A stretch of DNA of 64,000 nucleotides from NCBI GenBank assembly GCA_039096225.1, contig JBBPEB010000005.1, forward strand, positions 491,501-555,500, given 5' to 3'. Below the pieces are notes generated by a model. It was not told where the DNA came from and made no database searches. It saw only the letters and a list, made by a program, of their open reading frames with translations. How positions within the stretch are numbered: position 1 is the stretch's first letter; every line of letters begins with the position of its first letter. Positions 1 through 15,848 of this stretch are shown one piece after another. Source of the DNA: Blastocystis sp. Blastoise (taxonomy: Eukaryota; Sar; Bigyra; Opalinata; Blastocystidae). A program made the position numbers and the translations under genes.

Positions 1-247
1 GTGACTACCATAGTTTGAACAACTTTATGAATAGTATTATTATCGTGGATCACTAATTGAGATTCTATATATTATTATATTTATTAAATAAATATATTTT
101 TTTTAATACTTATATGTACTATTAAATGAATATATAAAAATATGTATACCTTCTTTATCTTCATCTTCAGTATATTCTTCTTCTTCTTCTTCTTCAGATT
201 TTTCTTGTTGAGAAAAGAAATCTACCCAATCTGTTTTTGATAATGTA
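1..247 (-). CDS. Partial minus-strand gene with acidic stretch, cut by left edge
   Basis: Two exons can be read on the minus strand: about 247-150 and 64-1. The first gives a frame with TDWVDFFSQQEKSEEEEEEY followed by an acidic tail. It ends GAAG before a gtatac donor, and the next exon starts after tatag and reads QLVIHDNNTIHKVVQTMVV. The junction is phase 1, like most introns in this window. The start codon was not found, because the upstream frame has a stop, so at least one more 5' exon is needed. The gene continues past base 1. No family is recognised; the glutamate run suggests a flexible acidic linker. Confidence 0.45.
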
Positions 248-421
248 CTATATACATATTAGATTGTATCATTTTTAAGAATATAGTTAAAAAATAATAA
301 AAAAGAATGGAATAGTTAAGAACAAAACTAACTATTCCATTTGAATACATTTCAAATAAAAAAAATTGATAAAATAATGATAATCATTAATAAAGTAAGT
401 TAAAATAAATAGAATAAGGTT

Positions 422-1710
422 TTATTTGAAATATGAATAAACTGTTCTTGATAATGTATACTTTTGTGTATTTCCTTTATTCTGAATACTCACTGACTGC
501 GTCTGAATTGGGAGACCAATGGGTAAGGCTACAGCTGTTGGAGGTATTGCAGGAGATATATTCGCGGGAATAGGAGCTGGAATAGTAGTAGACGAAGGAG
601 GAGGAGATGAATAATATCCTATATATATATATATATATATATAGAAAGAGTATTTATTAATTTTAAGATTCTTTCTATAAGAATCTGCTGTTGTGTTTAT
701 TAATAATAAGTATTTAATATATATAGAGTTTATTCTTATGATAGAAATTAAATTATTATATAGATTATATTTATGTATACCTGATGAGTCTATGTATCCT
801 CCATATCCTCCAGGAACATAATAATTAGTTGTATAATAAGGAATAGAAGAAGGAGTAGATGTGTTAGTCATAGAAGACTGAGTTATTTCTCCAGTAGACA
901 TAGGTACTCCTATATATATTATATATATATATATAGATCAAATATGAAAAAAATAACTAATATATAATGAGAATTCTATACATACCTTGAGGAAGATTAT
1001 TATTATTATTAATATTATTATTATTTGTATCTACCTGTGAATAAGTATTATATGTCGATTGTGAAGATATCACATAAGACTCATTAGTAGCAGGATTCTC
1101 ACGGGAATAACTCGAATTATCTATATATGAAATAGAAATGAATACCTATAGTATTTATATTATTAAAAAAATATATGTAAAGGTTAACTAAGAAATATTG
1201 TATTCAGTGAAATATATGTATTTATAGTATAAAAGATAGGATATGATAATCAAAAGTATATACTCTTTTCTTGATACCAATATTCACCGTTATTATCGTC
1301 GGTAACTGTTTCAGTATTAAATTCACTCACATTTTGTTGGGCATATTGATACCAAGCTATATATATATATATATAATTCTAATTATACTGAAAATTGTAG
1401 AATCAATAATAATAATTACATATATTAATATATAATTAATTATATATATAAAAAATAATGATATAAATAAAAAGATAAATGATACTAGGTAAGAATAATG
1501 ATATATATATATATATATATATATAGAATACTTGAATCATTCTTTTTCTCATTTTGATAATTATAACTATTATTACAATATGGTGATTGAACATAATTAA
1601 TATCCAAAGAAGCCACTTGAAAAGGATTTGGAACCTATAAATATAAATATAAATAATAATAATAATAATAATATATTATTATTATTATTATTATTATTAT
1701 TATGATTATG

Positions 1711-1766
<56 letters not shown>

Positions 1767-2372
1767 AATATATAATTATAATAATCTATATACTGTTTGC
1801 TGTTGATAAGTTTGTGTATTCCATGTTGCATAATAATCCGCTTCATTTCCTTGGTTTTGACCATAATAATAATTTGAATAATAATTATCAGATTCATTAT
1901 CTATATAACAAATAAAATTATAATAAAAATTTATATATATATATATATTCAATACATTGAGGAATCATTTCTTGTAAATTACGAGGACTCTCTTCTTTTG
2001 GAGGTAATTGCTGCTTATTCTTAATAATTAAAGCATGCTCTTCTTCTTTCTGTTTATCTGGTTGTGGTTGGAGTCCTTGACAATACTAAATAAATAAAAA
2101 AAACATCATTAACTAATAAATATGTTTTAAAAATATACCTTTTGATTTTCTTGCTCTTTGTTTGGAGGATGATATGTATGATCCCAACCACTTCTGAATC
2201 GAGGTGGTGTACCTTCATTTTTCTAAAAAAAAGAAAATACATTATGATTGAAACATGAATTCAAAGTAAATACACCATTCTTCTTTCCATTTTTCTTTGT
2301 TACTTTCTTGGTTTTCTTAGGAACTTTATTGGATTGATTTTGAAAAGAAGGAGATAGACTTTGTTGTTGCAT
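422..2372 (-). CDS. N/Q/Y-rich prion-like low-complexity protein, multi-exon
   Basis: The minus-strand gene starts at ATG 2372-2370 (MQQQSLSPSF) and stops at TAA 422. About nine exons can be joined by GT-AG introns that are largely TA repeats. The N-terminus is lysine-rich (VPKKTKKVTKKNGKKN), followed by a conserved-looking stretch GTPPRFRSGWDHTYHPP and a charged Q/E segment. The rest is a low-complexity region rich in Asn, Gln, Tyr, Ser and Pro (for example NYYYGQNQGNEADYY, then a run of Asn, then PPPSSTTIPAPIPANI). Most downstream junctions are phase 1. Composition resembles aromatic prion-like domains of RNA-granule proteins, but no folded domain is recognised, so an RNA-binding or condensate role is only an inference from composition. 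Total length is roughly 430-450 residues. Confidence 0.6.
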
Positions 2373-2734
2373 CGTCTTTAGATTTCTATTATATACTGAA
2401 CAAAAAATATATACTATTAACTAGTATTTGAAGAAATCTTAACTATAAGAACGATATAAATTTATCTATTTGATTATAAAAATATAGGATTCTCAAAGGA
2501 TAAGGATTCTATAGCATAAAAAAATTGTTGCTGTGAAAAAGAATCAAAATCCTTGTTTCTTCATCCATCCCTTTATGATCATTCTATTGGCTTATTCTTT
2601 TTATAATCCAATTAAATTGATCCATTTTTTTTGTGTTTTCTTCATTCTATTTTTCATTTAAAATAACCATTTCTGCTAATATCTTCAAGGTAAGTGATTA
2701 AAAGCATTAAGTCTAATAATATAAATAAGTTAAC

Positions 2735-4624
2735 ATGAAAATAATATTTTTTATTGTGTTTTTTACAGTTTTCTTTCAATTAAATCTTGCTTCTGAGTAT
2801 TAGATTTCATTTTTATTTCATCATATTTAATAAATTTAGTTATGCATATGCTACGATCCATTATGAAGGAACAAGAAGAGATGATGAATATGTTTTAGGA
2901 ATCAAAGTCTGGATTCAATCTTTAATTCAATCAAAAACTGGTATATCTTGATTTTTATTATACTAGATAGTTTGTAGACGCAGATATCTTAATTCTAATT
3001 AGTAGTAATGTACGACAGTCAACGATCCATTCATTCCAGAATCTTGGTTGTAAACTCATTTTAATCAATAATATAGAAAATCCGTAAATAAATAGAATAT
3101 TATATATCATTATAAAAACAAATTATAGATATAAAACGGATAAAAACCGTAGAAATACATATAAATCACACTTTGAATATACGTTGAATAAATTGTATAT
3201 TTGGTCATTAACAGATTATAAACGTATAATCTATATGGATGCAGGTATATCTATATATATTTATTATTTTATAAATATTTTTAATAGATAATATAATTCT
3301 TCATAATATTGATATTTTATTTCAATGTGGCCATTTTTGTGCTGTATTTATGAATCCATGTAAATTTCACACGGGAATGATGGTAATTACTCCAAATAAC
3401 ACTGTTTATAATGATATGATGAATCACTTATCTTTATTAGTAAGTTTATATTATATAATATATAAGTATGTATTTATAAAGAAAATTTTTTATTATGTTA
3501 TAATAATAATATAATAATATATATATATATATAGCCTTCTTATGATGGTGCAGACCAAGGTTTTTTAACGAGTTATTTCAATGATATTTGCTATGCACCT
3601 ATGTTTATAGGAAATTATATATATCCTAATGAATATCATAATAAGTAATGATATATATATATTGACTACATAATAGAATTATTGTGAATATGAATATATA
3701 TTCAATTTTCTTTCTATATATGTATATATAGATCTATAACAATTGACCTCCCTCCAACTCAACGTCTTCCATTGATTTTTAATACGGTTCATACGTATAT
3801 AATATATATTATTATTAAAATATTCTTAAATAATATTTTATAAACTACTATAATATATTCTATTATTATTATTATATAGATATTCATATTTTGATGGAAA
3901 TATGGATCAAATGCGTTTATATACGTTAAAAGATATGGATCCCCCTGCATACACGTTAACATATCCAATTACACCTATTCTAAAAGTATATTAATTATAG
4001 ATAATAATTAATAATTATCTTTGTTTCCTAAATATATAATATATAATATATAATATATAATATATAATATATAATATATAATATATAATATATATTAGCC
4101 TTGGTATTGGTGGGGTTATATATTATTATATATGAATTGGTATTGGAATGATTTCAGGGAACTTACGGAATCCAATATATATCATTATATATTTCTTATA
4201 AAGTATTTTATATATACATATATTCAATTAGAATATTTTCTTTTAATAATTAATTTTTTTTCTATATACATTTATTTAGGTTGTTAATCTATATGTTTTT
4301 ATTTCTTACAGTTATTTTATTAAATAAAAAGAATATAATATTAAAAAAGAATTCATTTGCTAAATTTTGTCAGCATTATTATAAACAGTATTCAGATCTT
4401 TTTCATGTTATATATATATATATATAATTCTTATATATATAGATATCCTTATAGAGTCGTATATATTGCATCTATTGGTAGTATTATTTCATTACTTATC
4501 TGTATTTCAACTATATCTATCTTTATTAATGGGTATATATATTCTACTTTATATATAGAATTATTTCATTATGTAAATAATACTAATATTCTTCTTTATA
4601 TATACTATTATATAAGTATAATAG

Positions 4625-4665
<41 letters not shown>

Positions 4666-4977
4666 TTAACTCCAGCACGTGATGCCTTAATATTATCATC
4701 TTTTCATATATATCTATTTCAAGCATTATATGGATTTATTCTTAATATATATACTCGATATCCAAAACCACGATTATCTATAAATAATAATAAAAAAAAC
4801 ATACTCAATTCCACTAATATATATATATTCTCTCTTCTTAGTCTTCTTGTATTCTTTAAATATACAATTCAAAGATATATCCCAATAGTTCCCCTTCTAT
4901 CCTATTATATGATTATACTATGTATACTTATATATTATCCAATTACTTGTCTTTGTAATTATCCTGTACGTGAATAA
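2735..4977 (+). CDS. GT8 glycogenin-like glycosyltransferase with signal peptide and polytopic C-terminus
   Basis: The start at 2735 gives MKIIFFIVFFTVFFQLNLAS, a clear signal peptide, which joins across a short intron to DYAYATIHYEG. The GT8 domain follows over about ten exons: DDEYVLGIKVWIQSL, DADILILISSNV, then the metal-binding DxD in IIYMDAD (exon ending near 3243, next exon near 3290), FHTGMMVITP, and DGADQGFLTSYF (near 3545), which matches the glycogenin-family DGxDQG motif. A Lys-Pro-Trp junction (near 3985/4099) matches the terminal KPW of the family. After this the protein becomes strongly hydrophobic to the stop at 4977, consistent with several membrane helices. That layout recalls plant and protist inositol-phosphorylceramide glucuronosyltransferases of GT8, but the exact sugar and acceptor are not shown. 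One intron must use the AG just before ACGCAGATATC (about 2979) to keep frame. Joining near 4400-4440 is uncertain. It converges with the methyltransferase gene on the other strand. Confidence 0.8.
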
Positions 4978-5189
4978 CTATATTTTGTTTTATTATTCAT
5001 AAAGATAAGTGTATATATTATATATTGATTGTTGTGTATTGTGAATGTGTTTGTTGTTAATCTATTTCCTATGATTTATACATTTATTGGTGTTCAATTA
5101 GATCTATTTTTGTTTTTAAATCAAAGCCAAACAAATATAATAAAATACATAACAAATATATTAAATACATATATTCAAAATAAATTTAC

Positions 5190-8155
<2,966 letters not shown>

Positions 8156-8629
8156 ATTTGTATTGAATCTTCTATAGTTGATCTATAATAGAATAAAAAA
8201 GTCAATTTTGATTCCCACAAACATAATCAGCTTTTTCTGGTAAATTCTAATTAAAAACCGTGATCCACGAATATATCGCCCTATGAACACAAAAAATACT
8301 CCTTATGTAAAACAATAAATACTTCTTTTATAGTTTATTTCAGGTTATTTCTTGAAAATTATAAGAATGTATGTATAAAATAAGAGAATCATTGGATGAA
8401 CAAATAAATCGTGCATGGTGCAGTTATTTCGATGAACAACCCCTAACAGTAAAAATGACAAAATGGACGACTTTAATCATGTTCTATTTAATTGTACTTT
8501 TTACAGATTTTTGTGGTAATATTTTAAAGTTTATTTTTTAATTATTTTGCTATATCAAAGTATTTTTACTTTTATTTTGTTAGAAATATATATTACTTAT
8601 ATGCTATTAGAAAGAATTGGAATAGAGAC

Positions 8630-9015
8630 ATGAATGGTTTATCAATATATAATATTATTTCTATAATTGTATTAATTGTTGTTATAACATGGTATGATTC
8701 TTCTTGTTTCATCTTATATTACTAGGCATTTCGACTCCATATATATTAATGGTTCAGAGTTCAGAAAGGCCAGTACAATGATCATTTTTTCAGGAAAATT
8801 TTCTTCAAATGCCTATACTCCTGAGTCATGTACAGTGAAAAACACGTCAGAGAGTTCTTATGAAAAATATGATAATGATAATAATAATATTGGCAGCCAA
8901 ATTCTTAAAACAAATAATGGTTCAATTGTTTTGCCAGCAAAAAATTATATACCATTTTCAAATCCATTATGGTATTCAGATACTTTTAAATTACTTTTAT
9001 CTCCTATTTATATAT

Positions 9016-9046
<31 letters not shown>

Positions 9047-11071
9047 GGAAAAGTGTTCTTGATCAACGATTTAGCATTTTAAAAAATAATTATGATATGT
9101 ATATTCATAGTTGATACTATTTTTATTATATTGCTATTATTACCCTATGCCATTTATTCTTTTATATAATACTTATTTATAGAATTAAGCGACCTGAGCA
9201 CATAATGACGCAACAAAAGTAATATTTTAAAGTTATATTATTAAATATATATCTTTCAAAATATTATCATAATATATAGGTATACAACAGCTAATATAAA
9301 ATTGTACAAATTTGGTATCAGAATTCTTGAAATGAATAATATTTGCTATGATCTTCAAACTAAAAAATTTGATATTTTTATAAATCGAGGTGATTCCACG
9401 AAAACAACAAACACTATAAACAGATGTATGTGCATAGCCCATAAATAATGTTCTATTTAAAATATATTTTCTTTTACTAAATTTCAATTGTGATCGTCAT
9501 TTAGTATTTTATCTGATATTTATATAGTTCATGATTTTATAACAACAAATAAGTTATATAAGACAATAGAGAATGAGATAATATATAATAAAACAAAAAA
9601 TATATGGATAATTCATGCAGCTTATGATTATCAAATAGCTCATTTTCAAGAAGCAGCTAATAATATGATTACCATAGCTAATCATCCTGAATTGTTCCCT
9701 AAAGTATATATAAGTAGTTAATTTATAGTATTTTATATTTATTAGTATAATTATTATATTATAATTATATTTATTATTAATGTTATTATTATATATATAA
9801 TAATTTTAATAATAATAATTTTTCTTATTTTGTAAATATAAATATAGGTAGATATGGTTTTATGGCCTACAAGAACTAATAAGGTATATTCTTGGATTCA
9901 AGAATATACGAATCTAATTCATGAATTGTATCCTTCAACTGTACCGTTTTATAGGAATAATGATATATATCGTATTTTTGGAAACCGTTTTTGTTTAGAA
10001 CATGTCGTATATATAAGTTATTTAATTAATATATATATATATTGTTATTTAATTAATATATATATATATATTGTTATTCAATTAATATATATATATATTG
10101 TTATTCAATTAATAAATATATATATATTGTTATTCAATTAATATATATATATATATATATATTGTTATTCAATTAATATATATATAATACTTCTAATTTA
10201 TATAGGATGTTGTACATAGAATTATGAATCCATTATTTGGTAATATTTTTGCAGATCCAATTGAAGCTTATTATGTTCGTGTATTAGCTTATAAATATAT
10301 AGGATATGATATTGCTTCTAAAAAATATACTGTTCCTTATGTAACAATAGTAAATAGAACTCCACGAACCAATCTATATAATCGTCAAATACGTAATATT
10401 GATGAAATTATGAGAGAATTCAATTCTAGTTTTTCTGGTTTAGTATATACTTTATATTTAATTTTCATTATTATAAAAATTATTATTGATATTTAGAGAA
10501 AGAGAAATAATAATTAGTTTTATTTTTGACTTTAGAATTATAAATATAGCTATTTAAGACTTTTTAAAAAATCATATATAATATTTCATCATTCATTTCA
10601 ATTATATATATATATAATATGTTTTATATATAGTTCAATTGTCGAAGTGAGCTTATTATTATGGATTTCTTAAAACTTCAAGAAGTAGTATCAATTATGG
10701 TGAAAACAGATATATTAGTAGGAGCAGTAGGTTCTGGACTAATAAATTCATTATTTATGCTTCCTTTTTCTGTTGTTATTATGTTTTTCCCTACTACTTC
10801 TCAAGATCATTATTTCTATAATCTTTCTTATTGTACAGATATCTATATACTTCCTTCTTATAATGCTTCTTTAAATCATTATCCTTCACCTAAATTCGAT
10901 AATTGTAATAAAACTATTAATAAATATGGAGTAATACTCAATAATTATACTTGTAATCATTTTGCTTATATGGATGATGTTTATATATCACCTAATATAT
11001 TATATCATCTATTATATATAGCAAATTTATATCTTAAACAAAAGAAATATTTTATACAATATGAATTTTAA
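8630..11071 (+). CDS. GT61-family glycosyltransferase, copy 1
   Basis: The start at 8630 encodes MNGLSIYNIISIIVLIVV, a signal-anchor helix suggesting a Golgi/ER type II protein. The exons continue as HFDSIYINGS..., KSVLDQRF, IKRPEHIMTQQK, YTTANIKLYKFGIRILEMN, then the GT61 core. The core contains IWIIHAAYDYQIAHFQEA, VDMVLWPTRTNKVYSW, MNPLFGNIFADPIEAYYVRV, RTPRTNLYNRQIRNIDEI and TDILVGAVGSGLINSLFMLP. The last matches the GT61 (DUF563) signature of a G-rich loop followed by N-x-LFM-P; the usual His of the loop appears as Ala-Val here. The stop is at 11071. GT61 enzymes move xylose, arabinose or GlcNAc onto glycans; the substrate cannot be read here. A paralogue lies at 42162. An extra upstream exon-like stretch (8395-8510) with a hydrophobic segment occurs only in this copy and is not included. 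Confidence 0.8.
9001..9046 (+). repeat. TTTA tetranucleotide repeat in a GT61 intron
   Basis: A (TTTA)n tract forms the 3' part of the intron before the exon KSVLDQRF. The same intron in copy 2 (about 42595-42690) holds a much longer tract. Confidence 0.8.
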
Positions 11072-11076
11072 AAACA

Positions 11077-11107
<31 letters not shown>

Positions 11108-11920
11108 TTAATATCTATTCTTCTATTTATATTATTATAATATACGTCTAAATTGAATAATTAACAATATATATATATATAAACATATATACTTGTATAA
11201 TAATTTTTTTATCTTATTTAGTACTTTATTATTATATAAGTAAATATATATATATTTCTTCATGTATTCTTTTGTTTCTATTTTTAAGTATTTGTTTATT
11301 TATTATTATAAACTTATTACTATTTTTTTTTTGTAAATAAATATTTTGAATATTTGTTTAAAATTAATGAAAAGATTTAATTCATTTTGTATCTTTAACT
11401 TTGTTGATTCATTATTGATTTATATTTACATCATTTTCTTTTCATCAACGTCAATTTTAAAAATATATATTATATAAATTTCAAAGAAAAACAGTTTTGC
11501 GTATATTACTCATCTATTGAAATTATCATAAAAAACATATATCATTGATAAACATATTTCATGTTTGATTTCTCAAGAATTCCGAAAAAACTCAAATGAA
11601 ATATACTTTCTATAACTATTCTAATAGTTAGAATACTTATTTAAAATAATATGAATAATTTTAATAAAAAATGAAACAAAAATTTAAAAATACATAAAAC
11701 TGAAAAAAATATTCAGTCAAAATACATACATAAAACACAATCTATTCAGCAAAAAATCAGTCTTTGTCTTTAGGTTTTCAAAAAATACAAATACAAAAAA
11801 GAATTCCATGATTCTTTCATTCATTTTGTTTAAATTAATTGCAAAGTAACTTTACAAAACACATATAAGTATTTAAATATAACTGTTTATTTCTGGATAA
11901 TAAAATATAGAATCAAAAAA
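11072..11920. other. Intergenic AT-rich spacer
   Basis: No gene is seen between GT61 and the TLDc gene. The spacer starts with (TA)n. From about 11350 onward it becomes nearly identical to 45010-45586 in copy 2, which marks the change from diverged to near-identical duplicate. Confidence 0.6.
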
Positions 11921-13655
11921 ATGGAAAAAAGCATCAATTCACAACCGTCTATATTATCTTTCTGTTGTAAAGAAAATAATATTATTATCCAGCTATCTTC
12001 TGAGTCCTTACAACTCTATCCAAACTCGTTGTTTTCGAAAGTTTATCATAATCAAAAGTCTGATAGTCGAGGAATCTTTCATATTGATGTATCTGAGTCT
12101 TATTTGATAGAAGCTAGTTATGTGATGAAGAATGAGATTATTCCTTTGATTAATTACGAAGAAGATGAAGAATTTACTGCTTTAATTGATGGATTAAAAG
12201 AATTTTCAGTTCCTATTCCTCCATATATAACAAGAAGAATGATGTCAGATAAAACAAAACATCTTCCCTATTGTGAGATAAAGGAAGATGAAGTTGATCA
12301 ATTGTCTACTTCAAATACTGAAAGTACTGTCGATACAAATGATAATATAGAATTTTCTAGAGAAGATTCTGAATGGAATTTATCTGAATTTGCAAAGAAT
12401 GCTCAAGAGAATTTATGGAAACAGATGGAGCAATTAGAAATGAGTATAAAAGAACAATCACCATTAAATTCTCCAGAATGTAATAGTGAAATATCTTTAG
12501 AAAATGATAATCATGATAATTATGAATCTATTGTATTTCCTTCATCTACTATATTAAATAAAAATATTGAATATGATTTATGTCAAATTCTACATAATAA
12601 TAATAATACTTGGAAAATGTTATTCAGGTAATTATTTATGAGTCATAATTTTATTTATTTGTTTGTTTGTTTTTTTTATTATTATTTTATTTATTTTTAT
12701 TATTTTGTAATTAATATTTTTTGATATTTGTATTTTTTTTTGAATAGTTATATATTTTTTAATAATCATCTGTTCATTCAAATTGATATTATATTATTTA
12801 TTTATTTATTTATTTATTTCTATTTCTATTGCTAATCTATCTATAGAGCCTCAGAGCATAATTTTTCAGCAACTGAATTTCATCAAATATGTGATAATCA
12901 TAGTAATCTATTAGTTTTAGTTAAAAGTATTAATAATAATATTCCTTGTATATTTGGAGGGTATACAAAAGTTGGCTGGAATACTACAAAATTAAATGAA
13001 TTATTTGGTGGTATATATTATATATTATATATTATATATTATATATTATATATTATATATTATATATTATATATTATATATTATATATTATATATTATAT
13101 ATTATATATTATATATTATATATTATATATTATATATTATATATTATATATTATATATTATATATTATATATTATATATTATATATTATATATTATATAT
13201 TATATATTATATATTATATATTATATATTATATATTATATATTATATATTATATATTATATATTATATATTATATATTATATATTATATATTATATATTA
13301 CTATAATATCCTATAACAACTCTATATAGATTATAAAACAATTCAAGATGAAGATGCTTTTGTTTTTACGTTACAAAACCCTCACAATGTCCCTCCTACA
13401 TGTTATCATTATATTGGCCAATTAGATTCTTTAGCTTATGACCCTCATTGGGGACCTATTTTCTCGTCTTGTTTTTGTATATGTGATCAATGTAATCAAT
13501 ATAATAAAAGTAGTATTGATAATGATAGTATGAATATACATACAAATTATGAATGGGATAATATATATAAATCATCTCTTTTTGTTGATACAAATGATAA
13601 AACAAAAGATAATTTCTTTTTTGTTGATGAATATGAAATCTTTGTCAAACAGTAA
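11921..13655 (+). CDS. BTB-like/TLDc-domain protein, copy 1
   Basis: Three exons: 11921-12627, 12847-13007 and 13330-13655. The N-terminus (residues about 1-105) reads as a BTB/T1-like domain: ESLQLYPNSLFSKVYHN, then GIFHIDVSESYLIEASYVM and a short acidic helix. A serine/acid-rich linker and a helical stretch (WKQMEQLEMSIKEQ) follow. Exons 2 and 3 carry the TLDc domain, with ASEHNFSATEFHQICDN, CIFGGYTKVGWN, and later FVFTLQNPHNVP, DPHWGPIF and the terminal VDEYEIFVKQ. TLDc proteins of protists pair this domain with BTB or coiled coils. Animal members bind the V-ATPase in oxidative-stress responses, but a role here is unproven. The protein of exon 1 is identical to copy 2. Intron 2 holds a 7-bp microsatellite about 290 bp long. 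Confidence 0.8.
13012..13302. repeat. 7-bp (TATATTA)n microsatellite inside TLDc intron 2
   Basis: About 40 copies of a 7-bp unit fill the intron. The orthologous intron in copy 2 (46678-46790) has about 16 copies, so the array has changed length since duplication. The 106-residue hydrophobic ORF here is an artefact of the array. Confidence 0.9.
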
Positions 13656-14193
13656 TTTTTTTTTAGTATTTTTTTTATATATAAATTCTTTTGTTCTTTA
13701 ATATATCTAATTTAGTATTATAATACTCCTTTTTAAAATTTTTACATCTTTTTTTCTTTTTATTTTATATATAATGTTTACTTATACTTGAATTTCATAT
13801 ATTCTATATATAATTTCATGGCTTTTATCATGATGTAAAAGAATATATATATATATTTCATTTATTCATATTCAATTTTTTTTCAAGCTTTTATATTTCC
13901 TTTTATACCTCTTAGTATAAAAATATAACTAATTTATGCGCTATTATATTGTCATCATTAAATAGATTTGTTTTTTTTTAATAAATTTCATCAAATATAA
14001 CTCTTTATATGTCATCTATCTCATATTAGTTTTTTACTATAGAACAAACAACTAAAAGTGACCATGATTATACTACTACTTTTATTTACATAGTCTTAAC
14101 AATAAAATCTAATATAATATGAGTAACTTTATTAATAATTTGAATCAGACTATTATAAGGGAAAAAAAATTGTTAATAAGAAACACATAAAAG

Positions 14194-15634
14194 TAGAGAT
14201 GGGCAAAAGTAGCTACAAGTTTTGTGGCTACTTGTAGCTACTTTGTAGCTGAAAATAGCTACCCAAAGTAGCTACAAATTTTCATGATTTTTTCACGGGA
14301 GAAAAAAGTGGTTTTTTTGTGTATGATAGATATTATCTCATGAATATGTTGAAGTTATAATATAAAGAGGAAAGCATTTTATATGCCATAGGTAGCCTAT
14401 TTGAAGTGAAAGAATCCAAAAAAATAAGTTAGTCTTAACGATATTCAGAATTACAATTGGTAAATCAGAACAACGTTGAATATTGATGATTTAATTGATG
14501 ATATAAATGTAAATGTTGTAGATAACCACAGTAGTATATATTAAATCCTAAAAAAGTATTTATAATAAATTGTTATTCTTTAATTACATGTCATTATAGT
14601 GAGATACCACCAAAAACATATCACAAAATGCTTAGATAACTACATTGAAACTATTAAGCCACTTTATATCATAAAATAATAAAACTTTCTATAATAAAAA
14701 TATAATATTTCGTTATCGCATAGAATTTAATTATTTTTCTTGTTAAACGTGGTATTTAAAGCAAGTAGATTATTTTTAGTATATCATTTTAAATATTAAC
14801 ATGGTAATGTCACAGTTTTGAAATCATAAAACAATTTTCCTGGTTGTGAGTACAATTACATGTAGATTATATAGAATAATATATTAACAAATTATTCAAA
14901 TTATCTTTTGTGAACAAATAAATAAATGAATATACACAAAAACATTACTTTTAAGCAATAAGAACGATTAGAACGATGATCATAATGGAAATGAATATTT
15001 ATTTAAAAAATAGCATCTTACTTTCAAGTAATAGAAATTAAAAGACAATTTTTTAAATATACAAGACAAATTAAGATATTCTTTATACGAGAAATCACTA
15101 AATAAAATTACTACAAATGTATTCATTTCAATTATCTTACAATATACAAATATTATTCTGTTCTGTGACCTATGACTGCCTTATTTTGAGTTACATCTGT
15201 TCTCTAAATGGAAAAGTGTTCCATTTATGTGTCATTTGATGAGATTATATTTGTAGTTTATTATCTCTTTCCACATTAAAAGTCATTTGTGATTAATAAC
15301 GGTAGAATATGGTAGAGAATAAGTAAAAAATAGGAAGTTATTCAAATTAGCCATGCTTATAATCCTTTATTATATCTCTAACATTGGTAAGCACGAGTCT
15401 AATATAATAGTCATGATGTTTTAATTTATAATAGAATACTACTAAAGTAAATGTTGACCAATTATTATATCCAATTATCAAAATTTTATACTGGAAGTGT
15501 GAGAAATAATATAATGAATGTAAAAATATATTAAAACTATTTAAGAAATATGTCCTGGCTATTTAGAACAAGAATAAAAATTTTGCAAATACTTTTTTAG
15601 AAAAAAGAAACTCCATGTACCTTGCCCATCTCTA
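14194..15634 (+). mobile_element. hAT-type DNA transposon, non-autonomous, copy 1
   Basis: The element has terminal inverted repeats TAGAGATGGGCAA at the left and TTGCCCATCTCTA at the right. It is flanked by the perfect 8-bp target duplication CATAAAAG (14186-14193 and 15635-15642). TIRs of this form and an 8-bp duplication are hallmarks of the hAT superfamily. The left end also has clustered AGTAGCTAC/GTAGCTACT motifs, probable transposase-binding repeats. No transposase ORF is present in the 1441 bp. Copy 2 is the same element split by a Helitron. Confidence 0.9.
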
Positions 15635-15848
15635 CATAAAAGATTTAAAAAAAAAGAGAGAAAAATTCCAGACAATAGTTTGACTATTTTTCAACTCCAG
15701 ACAACAAAACTATAGGGAATCTAAATTATCGCGGAAATAATGACATTTTGGCAGAACATTTAAATTGAGTCTAAAGAAAAATCAAATATAGACAGGTTAT
15801 TTGTTATATATTTAAATACAGGCTATATAAGTGTTCTATTCAGATATA

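Noticed and set aside
12996-13316. 106-residue ORF YIIYYIL repeat
   Set aside because: It translates the 7-bp intron microsatellite of the TLDc gene and differs in length between duplicates.
14194-15634. Family-A or -B Helitron end
   Set aside because: It has inverted terminal repeats and a perfect 8-bp target duplication, which fit hAT and not a rolling-circle element.
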